Assembly: GCF_002311515.1 (NCBI RefSeq)
Contig: NZ_DCAO01000067.1
Coordinates: 40,277 to 46,297 of the forward strand
DNA: 6,021 bases
From: Thalassospira sp. UBA1131
GTDB lineage: Bacteria; Pseudomonadota; Alphaproteobacteria; Rhodospirillales; Thalassospiraceae
Direction: 5' to 3'
The notes under the pieces: generated by a model
Seen by the model: only the letters and a program-made list of their open reading frames with translations
Databases searched by the model: none
What the model was told of the DNA's origin: nothing
Made by a program: the position numbers and the translations under genes
Shown: positions 1 through 5,823 of the stretch, piece after piece
Layout of the letters: each line of letters starts with the position of its first letter
Numbering within the stretch: position 1 is the first letter of the stretch

Positions 1-1043
1 GCGCCCAGCGTATAGCTTTGCGAGACAATCACCAGCACGCCGACCTGATATCCCTGCCCGCGCCCGCTGGCGGCAATCAGGACAGCCGCGGTGTAAAGCC
101 CGGCGACAGCAACGCCCAACATGAACTGGATGGACGCGGCGATCACGCCATATCCGGCCAATGCCATTGGCACAGCCCCGATCAAAAGCAGCCCGAAACA
201 CAGAGAGGCCAGTTTGGTTGGCCCGGCCTTGTCAGAGATATAACCCACCAGCGGCTGACACACGGTTCCACCGAAGACAAATACCGCCGCCATCCACAAA
301 CCGGCGTCGGCAAGCCCGGTATCGCGTTGGGCCTGCAGGGGTAAAACCGACAAAAAGCAGATTTCAACGAAGCCTGCGACCAGGGCGATGACCACCAGAT
401 CCCAGTTATCGATCCAGCGCCGCAGTGCGGCCCCGGCCCCCTTGCCTGTGGACGCCATTTCGATGGTCGGCAGGAAAAACGCACAGACAAGCGCAATCAC
501 GCCTGCCAACACCGCCAGACCTGACATGGCAAAGGCATCATCACCCAACCAGCCGATCAGGATGGGGCCAAGAACGATCCCCAGCCCCATCAGGGTTTCG
601 TGAAAACCGACAACACGACCGACCTTGTCACGCGGTGCCAGTTGCACAATCAGCCCGTCACAGATCACCCAGCGCAGGATCAGGCCGACACCGGCAAACA
701 GTGTTGCCGGCAGAACCCAAACCGATTGCGGCGCATACATCAAAACCGCAATCAAAAGACAGAATGACGCGCTGCTGATCAAAAGCGGGATCACCGGATG
801 GGTTTTGCGCAGGATGGCGGCGACAAAAAATCCGCCAACCAGATCGGCAACCCAGTACAGCGACAGCATCATGCCGCCATGTTGTTCGCCCAGCCCCGCA
901 TTGGTCAGCGCCAGCGGCAACAAGGTATCGATCACCCCGATCTGGATCACTTGCGACACAAAGGATGCAAGATTGACCAAACCCAGCGACATCGCCGTTG
1001 CAGGCGGGATTGATGTTGATTTTAAAAACAGTCTGGCTGGCAT
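1..1043 (-). CDS. MFS transporter, 3' end outside the window
   Basis: Predicted inner-membrane secondary transporter of the major facilitator superfamily; the substrate cannot be told. The minus frame is open from ATG 1043-1041 to the window edge (347 codons), so only the C-terminal end is missing (usual family length is about 400 residues). Hydrophobic segments lie near residues 16-46, 55-78, 83-104, 108-134, 146-168, 171-192, 214-236, 246-268, 276-298, 299-325 and 330 onward, giving about 11 of the expected 12 helices. A hydrophilic linker near 193-212 (ASTGKGAGAALRRW) separates the two halves. The loop after helix 8, GYISDKAGP (267-275), is a good MFS motif-A copy; the matching loop in the N-half (near 66-82) is degenerate. 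The stretch DKVGRVVGFHETLMGLG (139-155) resembles YcaD-like MFS proteins, which is inference only. The start is fixed by a strong ribosome binding site 7 bases upstream. It is divergent from the sua5 unit. Confidence 0.88.
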   Translation of the reverse strand, partial: MPARLFLKSTSIPPATAMSLGLVNLASFVSQVIQIGVIDTLLPLALTNAGLGEQHGGMMLSLYWVADLVGGFFVAAILRKTHPVIPLLISSASFCLLIAVLMYAPQSVWVLPATLFAGVGLILRWVICDGLIVQLAPRDKVGRVVGFHETLMGLGIVLGPILIGWLGDDAFAMSGLAVLAGVIALVCAFFLPTIEMASTGKGAGAALRRWIDNWDLVVIALVAGFVEICFLSVLPLQAQRDTGLADAGLWMAAVFVFGGTVCQPLVGYISDKAGPTKLASLCFGLLLIGAVPMALAGYGVIAASIQFMLGVAVAGLYTAAVLIAASGRGQGYQVGVLVIVSQSYTLG

Positions 1044-1050
1044 GAAAGGC

Positions 1051-1057
1051 CCTCCTT
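1051..1057 (-). promoter_or_regulatory. Shine-Dalgarno site of the MFS transporter
   Basis: On the minus strand these bases read AAGGAGG, a full match to the anti-Shine-Dalgarno core. The site lies 7 bases before the ATG at 1043-1041. It decides the start of the transporter and suggests efficient translation. Confidence 0.85.
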
Positions 1058-1079
1058 GCGATGCATGGCACCGTTCGGG

Positions 1080-1108
1080 GACCTGACACGGGTGTCTGGC
1101 GACAGGTC
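1080..1108. promoter_or_regulatory. Dyad upstream of the MFS gene, possible operator
   Basis: The core CCTGACACGGGTGTCTGG (1082-1099) is an 18-base dyad: 7 of 8 arm positions pair about a GG centre, and GACAC/GTGTC is the perfect inner part. It is nested inside a second inverted pair, GACCTG at 1080-1085 and CAGGTC at 1103-1108. A further GACAC lies at 1131-1135. The core sits 38 bases upstream of the MFS start, where a repressor could act. No regulator gene is visible here, so the binding protein is unknown. An RNA structure is less likely because the inner loop would be only 2 bases. Confidence 0.35.
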
Positions 1109-1284
1109 GAAAATCGGATTTGCAGGCCTTGACACTCACCAAGTGCGAACCGCGTTTTTGTCGCAGTTCTTCCTGTCGGTGGCCACGTTAATTCGAAGCA
1201 GCAGAGCTTTCAATCCACATTCGCGCAATTTGCGGTTGTCGATGTTGCAGCTTGTCATTCGGGGTCATCATCGCTAGGTATCTC

Positions 1285-1297
1285 ATAGCGCTATATT
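1285..1297 (+). promoter_or_regulatory. Possible -10 element and 10-base palindrome before sua5
   Basis: ATAGCGCTAT (1285-1294) is a perfect palindrome overlapping TATATT (1292-1297), a good -10-like hexamer. Transcription from it would begin near 1303-1305, almost at the first possible ATG (1302). No matching -35 is seen at 16-18 bases; TTGTCA at 1252-1257 is too far from TATATT. The call rests on the hexamer and its position only. Confidence 0.25.
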
Positions 1298-1313
1298 TTT
1301 CATGGAATGCTTG

Positions 1314-2309
1314 ATGTCCCCGGCTTTGACCATCCGTCCCTATTCCGAAGGTGCCCTTAGTCAGGCGGCAGCGAAGCTGCGCGCCGGTGAGCTGGTGGCC
1401 TTTCCGACCGAGACGGTTTATGGGCTTGGGGCGGATGCGACCAATGCCGACGCCGTGGCCGGGATTTATGCCGCCAAGAAACGGCCAAGCTTCAATCCAT
1501 TGATCAGCCATTTTCCCGACCGCGATGCCGCCGCCAAGCATGCGGTGTTTGATGCGCGGGCCGACAAGCTGGCCACGGCATTTTGGCCGGGTGCCTTGAC
1601 ACTTGTGTTGCCGCGCCAAGCCGATAGTGATGTTTGTGATCTGGTGACAGCCGGTCTTCCCAGCATTGCCGTGCGGGTTCCGGCCCATCCGATGGCGCGG
1701 GAATTGTTGCGCGCGGTGGGTCGCCCGGTGGCGGCCCCGTCTGCCAACCGGTCTGGCAAGATCAGCCCGACCACAGCCGCCCATGTTGCGCAGTCGCTGG
1801 GTAATGCGATTGGCATGATTTTGGATGGCGGGCCGTGTGGTGTCGGGCTTGAAAGCACGGTGATTGACCTGACCACGGATCGGGTGGTGATGCTGCGCCC
1901 CGGCGGGGTGACCGCCGAACAGGTTTCGGAATTGCTGGGTACGGATGTTGTCATGGCGGAAAGCGATGACACCGCGCCAAAAAGCCCCGGCATGATGACC
2001 AGCCATTATGCGCCGGGCCTGCCCGTGCGGCTTGACGCCACCAATGCCGATCCGGCGAAATATGGCCATGAGGTCCTGCTCGGCTTTGGCGATTGCAATA
2101 CCAAGGGGTTTGATGCGGTGCTTTGGTTATCCAAATCAGGCGATGATATCGAGGCCGCCGCCAACCTTTTTGCCAAGCTGCATGAAGCCGATCAGAGCCA
2201 CTTTGCCGGGATTGCGATTGCACCGATCCCGGATCTTGGATTGGGCATAGCGATCAATGACCGCCTTAAACGCGCGAGCGCCCCGCGCGCGCCGCATGAT
2301 GCCAAGTAA
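1314..2309 (+). CDS. sua5: L-threonylcarbamoyladenylate synthase, Sua5/YrdC type
   Basis: Cytoplasmic enzyme that makes L-threonylcarbamoyl-AMP from threonine, bicarbonate and ATP. The TsaBDE machinery then uses this product to build t6A at position 37 of ANN-decoding tRNAs. Counting from ATG 1314 (331 aa), the YrdC domain covers about 10-190. It shows FPTETVYGLGADA (30-42), KKRPSFNPLISH (55-66, nucleotide/bicarbonate-binding region), APSANRSGKISPT (141-153) and the GVGLESTVIDL stretch (176-186). A linker with SPGMMTSHYAP (224-234) leads to the Sua5 C-terminal domain, which ends with a typical GLGIAINDRLKRA. The length fits two-domain Sua5 proteins, not the short TsaC form. An in-frame ATG at 1302 is possible but has no ribosome binding site; 1314 has GGAA 6 bases upstream. 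The gene is probably cotranscribed with the dehydrogenase 12 bases downstream. Confidence 0.95.
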   Translation: MSPALTIRPYSEGALSQAAAKLRAGELVAFPTETVYGLGADATNADAVAGIYAAKKRPSFNPLISHFPDRDAAAKHAVFDARADKLATAFWPGALTLVLPRQADSDVCDLVTAGLPSIAVRVPAHPMARELLRAVGRPVAAPSANRSGKISPTTAAHVAQSLGNAIGMILDGGPCGVGLESTVIDLTTDRVVMLRPGGVTAEQVSELLGTDVVMAESDDTAPKSPGMMTSHYAPGLPVRLDATNADPAKYGHEVLLGFGDCNTKGFDAVLWLSKSGDDIEAAANLFAKLHEADQSHFAGIAIAPIPDLGLGIAINDRLKRASAPRAPHDAK

Positions 2310-2321
2310 AGGAACAGCGCC

Positions 2322-3755
2322 ATGTCGTTCCTGCCAGACGCCGCGATTGACCAATTAAAGGACCTGCTGGGCCCCAAAGGTTTCAGCATGGAAAGCGACG
2401 TTCTGGCCGCCCACAATGCAGAGGCACGCGGCAAGTTTGAAGGCCATGCCGAGATCATCCTGTTTCCGGCCAGTACCGAGGAAGTCGCCAAGGCGGTTGC
2501 CATTTGTGCCGCACATGACATCGCGATTGTGCCACAGGGTGGCAATACCGGGCGGTGCGGCGGTGCGGTTGCCGATAGTAAACAGGTCCTGATCAACCTT
2601 AAGCGCATGAACCGCGTGATCGAGATTGACGAGCGTGATTTTACCGCCACCGTTGAAGCCGGTGCGATCCTGCAAACCATTCAGGAAGCCGCCGAGAAGC
2701 ACGATTTGCTTTTCCCGCTTTCGCTGGGTGCCGAGGGCACATGCCAGATCGGTGGCAACCTTGCGACCAATGCCGGGGGATTGAACGTTATTCGCTATGG
2801 CAATGCGCGTGATTTGTGCCTTGGGCTTGAGGTCGTGTTGCCCGATGGCACGGTGTGGAACGGGCTATCGAAGCTTCGCAAGGACAATACCGGTTATGAC
2901 CTGCGCGATCTGTTTATCGGCGCGGAAGGCACGCTTGGCATTATCACCAAGGCGACGCTGAAGCTTTTTGCCCAGCCAAAACACATCGCCACCGCCTGGA
3001 TTGCCGTGCCGTCGCCGGAATGTGCGATTGATCTTCTAGCCCTCGCGCGCCGCCATACCGGCGATGCGATTGCCGCCTTCGAGCTGATCAGCAGTTTTGC
3101 CCATGATCTGTCGGTGACCTATCTTAAGGGCCTGACGCGCCCGCTTGCGACCAAGACGAACTGGCATGTCTTGATCGAGCTGACATCGTCGCGCCCGAAG
3201 GATGATCTGGAAACACTTCTGGTCGATCTGTTGGCGCAGGCGGTGGAGATCGGGCTTGCGACGGATGCGACCCTTGCCCAATCCGAGGCACAGCGCAAAA
3301 ACCTGTGGGCGATCCGCGAAGGCATCCCCGAGGCACAAGGCTATGAAGGCGGATCGATTAAGCATGATGTATCGGTGCCGGTTTCAAAGGTTGCCGAGCT
3401 TTTAAAACGCGGCATGTCGAGTGCGGATGCACTGATACCCGGCATTCGCCCCTGCCCGTTTGGCCATGTGGGTGACGGCAATATCCATTTCAACTTCACC
3501 CAGCCCGCGACCATGGACAAGCAAGCCTATCTTGCGCAGTGGGAAAGCCTGAACAGCGTCATCCACGACATTGTTGCCGAGCTCGGTGGATCGATCAGTG
3601 CGGAGCACGGCATCGGGCAGCTGAAGCGTGATGAGCTTGCGTTACGTGCTGACCCCGTGAAAATGCGTCTTCTTAAGAAAATAAAGAAAGTGCTTGACGT
3701 GGAAAACCTCTTAAACCCGGATAAAGTCGTTTCATTCGAGCATCCAGATCACTAG
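2322..3755 (+). CDS. FAD-linked D-2-hydroxyacid dehydrogenase (GlcD/D2HGDH-like)
   Basis: Flavoenzyme of the VAO/PCMH family that oxidises a D-2-hydroxyacid, likely D-lactate or D-2-hydroxyglutarate, to the 2-oxoacid; the substrate is inferred. In 477 aa the FAD-binding domain shows PQGGNTGRCGGA (71-82), LSLGAEGTCQIGGNLATNAG (133-152) and GAEGTLGIITKATLKLF (200-216). The C-terminal FAD-oxidase domain has LWAIREGIPEA (328-338), KHDVSVP (347-353), HVGDGNIHFN (382-391) and SAEHGIG (426-432). H382, H389, E428 and H429 correspond to the metal/substrate-binding residues of human D2HGDH and related enzymes. No C-terminal Fe-S domain is fused. The start has an AAAGGA ribosome binding site (2308-2313) and lies 12 bases after the sua5 stop. 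GC falls sharply after about 3660, in the last ~95 bases (codons ATA, TTA and TCA appear), although the encoded tail still fits the family. Confidence 0.92.
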   Translation: MSFLPDAAIDQLKDLLGPKGFSMESDVLAAHNAEARGKFEGHAEIILFPASTEEVAKAVAICAAHDIAIVPQGGNTGRCGGAVADSKQVLINLKRMNRVIEIDERDFTATVEAGAILQTIQEAAEKHDLLFPLSLGAEGTCQIGGNLATNAGGLNVIRYGNARDLCLGLEVVLPDGTVWNGLSKLRKDNTGYDLRDLFIGAEGTLGIITKATLKLFAQPKHIATAWIAVPSPECAIDLLALARRHTGDAIAAFELISSFAHDLSVTYLKGLTRPLATKTNWHVLIELTSSRPKDDLETLLVDLLAQAVEIGLATDATLAQSEAQRKNLWAIREGIPEAQGYEGGSIKHDVSVPVSKVAELLKRGMSSADALIPGIRPCPFGHVGDGNIHFNFTQPATMDKQAYLAQWESLNSVIHDIVAELGGSISAEHGIGQLKRDELALRADPVKMRLLKKIKKVLDVENLLNPDKVVSFEHPDH

Positions 3756-3770
3756 GATATTTTCAAAAGT

Positions 3771-3783
3771 AACGTTTGACGTT
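3771..3783. promoter_or_regulatory. Small inverted repeat before the sulfotransferase gene
   Basis: AACGT (3771-3775) and ACGTT (3779-3783) form a perfect 5-base inverted repeat around TTG in the 54-base spacer between dehydrogenase and sulfotransferase. A TTGACG (3776-3781) overlaps it but has no good -10 at 16-18 bases; the nearby TATGTT (3787-3792) is too close. It may be an operator or chance. The spacer holds no recognisable terminator, so readthrough from the upstream genes is possible. Confidence 0.2.
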
Positions 3784-3809
3784 GTTTATGTTTTACGAGA
3801 ACTCTGTAG

Positions 3810-4931
3810 ATGAAAAAATTTATCCTTCATATTGGTTCTGGAAAATGCGCGAGCTCAAGCATTCAAGCATATTTTGGACAAAACTTTTCTGTCACTTCTG
3901 AAAAAACAAGCTCATCAGGCCCCCAATACAGGTATTTTTGTATTCGTCCCGGCGGTGATTTCCTGTCAGGTGAGGATTTGCTTTTGGCACACCAAAGCAA
4001 TCTTGCAGGATTTGTTTGCAGCTGCGCGATTCAAGGTTTTTACAATAACGCAGTTCAAACATTTAAGAACATAAGAGATAGTTTGGCTGAAAATGAGGTG
4101 GCGGTCTTAAGCTTTGAGGCATGGGCAGAAGAAATACGATCATTTGATCTTTCTCATGTTTTCAAGGAAGCCGAGATCGAAGTTGAGGTTATTTTTGTCA
4201 TACGTTCTCCGTTTGATTTGCTTAATAGTGCCTGGTGGCAATGGGGCGTATGGACAGGCAAAACGCTTAAAGAGGATACCAAGAACAGGATCGGCATGGT
4301 CAAATTTGCCGAACTGGCAGAAAGGTGGGGAAACTTGCCCAATGTATCAAAACTTCACGTTGTTGAGCTGGAGCAAAACCCGTTCAAACGTCTTCAAGAG
4401 ATACTTGGATTGGATAGCATCAGCGCACCCCATTTGAATGTTACGACGCACCCGGCACTCCTTGAACATCTGATCAAATATCAGAAAGAATTTGGACGCG
4501 GGGAGCACAATGGCGTCATAGAGTTTCGCCTGAACAATATGCTAGACCTTCCCAAAAGAAAGGCTCCATTCGTCCTTGATCCTGACCTGCGCAAATACAT
4601 CCTTGATGAAACAATTGAGTCGAGCACCAAAATCGCAAAGAAAGTGATTGCAGAAGATCCAGCCATGGAAGCTGTATTCTCGGAAAAATATCTTTCGGAT
4701 CGTCATTATCAGGAACGGCCCGTTTGCAAAGATTTTTCAAACTTTGCAACCAGCGAAGAACGTGAAGCACTTACCACTGCGCTTATCCGAACTGCGCTCG
4801 GAAATAATGTGATCAAACTGCCATTCTCTGCTTATCGTTATGCTCGTTTGAATCCCGATGTGCTGGAATCAGGTGCGGACCCCTATAAACACTTCTTGTT
4901 GCAAGGCATAAAACAGCGTCGCCCATACTAA
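3810..4931 (+). CDS. Sulfotransferase-like protein with C-terminal NPDV/HFL motif
   Basis: Probable cytoplasmic PAPS-dependent sulfotransferase, expected to sulfate a carbohydrate or other small acceptor; the acceptor is unknown. In 373 aa, HIGSGKCASSSIQ (7-19) matches the 5'-phosphosulfate loop. VAVLSFEAW (97-105) resembles the 'SSE' stretch of bacterial sulfotransferases. FVIRSPFDLLNSAWWQWG (129-146) matches the 3'-phosphate site, with R132 and S140 spaced eight apart as in characterised sulfotransferases. The region 215-335 has no motif I recognise. The last 35 residues contain LNPDV, DPYKHFLLQG and a final RRPY, resembling the short 'YPDV...HYLxxGxxEGRxP' motif found in many glycosyltransferases and other polysaccharide-related proteins. 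No signal peptide or membrane helix is seen. The ribosome binding site is weak (GAGA at 3797-3800). GC is about 40-47%, with codons such as ATA, AGA and AGG, unlike the neighbours, which suggests recent acquisition. Confidence 0.75.
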   Translation: MKKFILHIGSGKCASSSIQAYFGQNFSVTSEKTSSSGPQYRYFCIRPGGDFLSGEDLLLAHQSNLAGFVCSCAIQGFYNNAVQTFKNIRDSLAENEVAVLSFEAWAEEIRSFDLSHVFKEAEIEVEVIFVIRSPFDLLNSAWWQWGVWTGKTLKEDTKNRIGMVKFAELAERWGNLPNVSKLHVVELEQNPFKRLQEILGLDSISAPHLNVTTHPALLEHLIKYQKEFGRGEHNGVIEFRLNNMLDLPKRKAPFVLDPDLRKYILDETIESSTKIAKKVIAEDPAMEAVFSEKYLSDRHYQERPVCKDFSNFATSEEREALTTALIRTALGNNVIKLPFSAYRYARLNPDVLESGADPYKHFLLQGIKQRRPY

Positions 4932-5020
4932 ACACGTGTCGTGCTTGTAAAAAAGAATGCCAGCAAAGCTTATCGCGCCAGATTAGAACAGGATCCCTCC
5001 GATTTTCCGGTTCTACGACC

Positions 5021-5034
5021 TACCGGATCCGGTA
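5021..5034. promoter_or_regulatory. Perfect 14-base palindrome before the DUF4336 gene
   Basis: TACCGGATCCGGTA is fully self-complementary and ends 25 bases before the ATG at 5060. A third CCGGT arm lies at 5007-5011, and the central GGATCC recurs at 4991-4996, 34 bases upstream. It could be an operator for the downstream gene or, in RNA, a 5-bp stem with a GATC loop near the ribosome binding site. No regulator is visible to link it to. Confidence 0.35.
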
Positions 5035-5059
5035 AATACAGGACTTGAGAGACCGCCCC

Positions 5060-5809
5060 ATGTTCTCTGTCGAAACCTATGCCCCGCTTGATCACGCCAA
5101 ACCGATTGCCGAGAACGTCTGGATCTGTGATGGTCCGGTGATCGGGTTTCAGTATGCCGGGCTTAAGCTGCCCTTCCCGACCCGCATGACAATCATCCGC
5201 CTTCAAAGCGGTAAACTGTTTGTCCATTCACCGATCCGGCTCAACGAAACGCTTAAGGCCGAGGTCGATGCGCTGGGCGAAGTTGCCTATCTGATTGCGC
5301 CCAACACCATCCACTATGCCGGTGTACCCGATTGGCAAAAGGCCTATCCGGATGCAAAAGCGTTTTGTGCACCCGGTGTCATCAAACGCGCCAAATCGGT
5401 CGGGATTGCGGTCGATTTTGATGCGGAGCTTGCCGATACGCCGGAGTCTGAGTGGGCCGGTGAGATCGAACAGGTGCTGGTGCGGGGCAGTTACCTCAAT
5501 GAGGCGGTGTTTTTCCACACCAAGTCCAAAACCCTGATCCTGACCGACCTGATCGAGAATTTCGAAGCACCTAAAATCAAAAGCCCGATCTGGCGGTTTA
5601 TGGTCAGGTTGTTTGGCACCATGGACCCGCATGGCAGCACGCCACGTGACATGCGGCTGACCTTTGCAGGGTATAAGGACAGCGTGCGCAAGGCGGTCTT
5701 GACCATGATTGGATGGAAGCCCGACTATGTCGTTCTGGCGCATGGGCGGTGTTATGACACCAATGCGGTGGCGGAGCTTAAACGCGCCTTTTCCTGGGTT
5801 CTGAAGTAA
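5060..5809 (+). CDS. DUF4336 protein, divergent metallo-beta-lactamase fold
   Basis: Member of the DUF4336 family, whose biochemical role is not established; the family is thought to share the metallo-beta-lactamase fold. In 249 aa the hallmarks are NVWICDGP (19-26), RMTIIRL (42-48), GKLFVHSPIRL (51-61), LIAPNTIHYAGVPDWQKAYP (78-97), APG (104-106), LTDLIENF (161-168) and LAHGR (226-230). The classical HxHxDH zinc motif is absent; H56, H85, D163 and H228 are the candidate ligands left. No signal peptide or membrane segment is seen, so it is probably cytoplasmic. ATG 5060 is chosen because GAGAG (5047-5051) sits 8 bases upstream and family similarity begins just after it. A TTG at 5045 would add five residues but has its only purine-rich stretch almost touching it. 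GC is high again, unlike the gene before. It converges with the EamA gene, with 14 bases between stops. Confidence 0.85.
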   Translation: MFSVETYAPLDHAKPIAENVWICDGPVIGFQYAGLKLPFPTRMTIIRLQSGKLFVHSPIRLNETLKAEVDALGEVAYLIAPNTIHYAGVPDWQKAYPDAKAFCAPGVIKRAKSVGIAVDFDAELADTPESEWAGEIEQVLVRGSYLNEAVFFHTKSKTLILTDLIENFEAPKIKSPIWRFMVRLFGTMDPHGSTPRDMRLTFAGYKDSVRKAVLTMIGWKPDYVVLAHGRCYDTNAVAELKRAFSWVLK

Positions 5810-5823
5810 CCGGAAGTCTGATT

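Larger units (their letters stand above)
1044..1313. other. Divergent intergenic region between the MFS transporter and sua5
   Basis: This 270-base stretch separates two divergently transcribed genes and should hold both promoters. I see no convincing coding region: the open frames crossing it lack ribosome binding sites and have shadow-like composition. It holds the MFS ribosome binding site, an imperfect dyad at 1082-1099, a TTGACA hexamer at 1129-1134 (plus strand) without a good -10 partner at 16-18 bases, and a TATATT with an overlapping 10-base palindrome just before the sua5 start. Confidence 0.6.
3661..5059. other. AT-rich block, probably transferred DNA
   Basis: Counted 60-base lines give GC of 63% at 3601-3660, then 38% at 3661-3720, 40% at 3841-3900, 47% at 4261-4320, 47% at 4921-4980 and 48% at 4981-5040. 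Inside the next gene it returns to 63% (5401-5460). The sharp left edge lies within the 3' end of the dehydrogenase gene; the right edge lies in the spacer before the DUF4336 gene. The block holds one complete gene, the sulfotransferase. No integrase, transposase, flanking repeat or tRNA is visible, so if the block came by transfer, homologous recombination is more likely than a mobile element. Confidence 0.6.

Noticed and set aside
625..1089. Overlapping frames of 143-153 codons on both strands inside the MFS region
   Set aside because: They lie in other frames of the transporter gene, whose own frame gives continuous membrane helices behind a perfect ribosome binding site.
1129..1157. TTGACA at 1129-1134 as a plus-strand promoter
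   Set aside because: The -35 is perfect, but the hexamer 17 bases downstream is GCGTTT and no TATAAT-like sequence is close, so no promoter was called.
1056..1277. 73-codon plus-strand frame in the divergent spacer
   Set aside because: No ribosome binding site, no recognisable product, and it runs through the putative operator and promoter region.
1188..2069. 293-codon open frame on the minus strand opposite sua5
   Set aside because: It lies antisense to a gene with unmistakable Sua5 motifs, its product is rich in His, Arg and Gly with no recognisable domain, and it has no good ribosome binding site. It is a shadow produced by codon bias.
4932..4960. ACACGTGT palindrome and A-run after the sulfotransferase stop, as a terminator
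   Set aside because: The best hairpin (CACG-TGT-CGTG) has only 4 pairs and is followed by A residues, not the T-run needed for a plus-strand terminator.
5228..5743. 171-codon minus-strand frame opposite the DUF4336 gene
   Set aside because: Antisense shadow of a gene with clear family motifs; the product has no recognisable domain or start signal.
5810..5823. Shared bidirectional terminator between the convergent DUF4336 and EamA genes
   Set aside because: The 14-base gap and its flanks show no stable stem.
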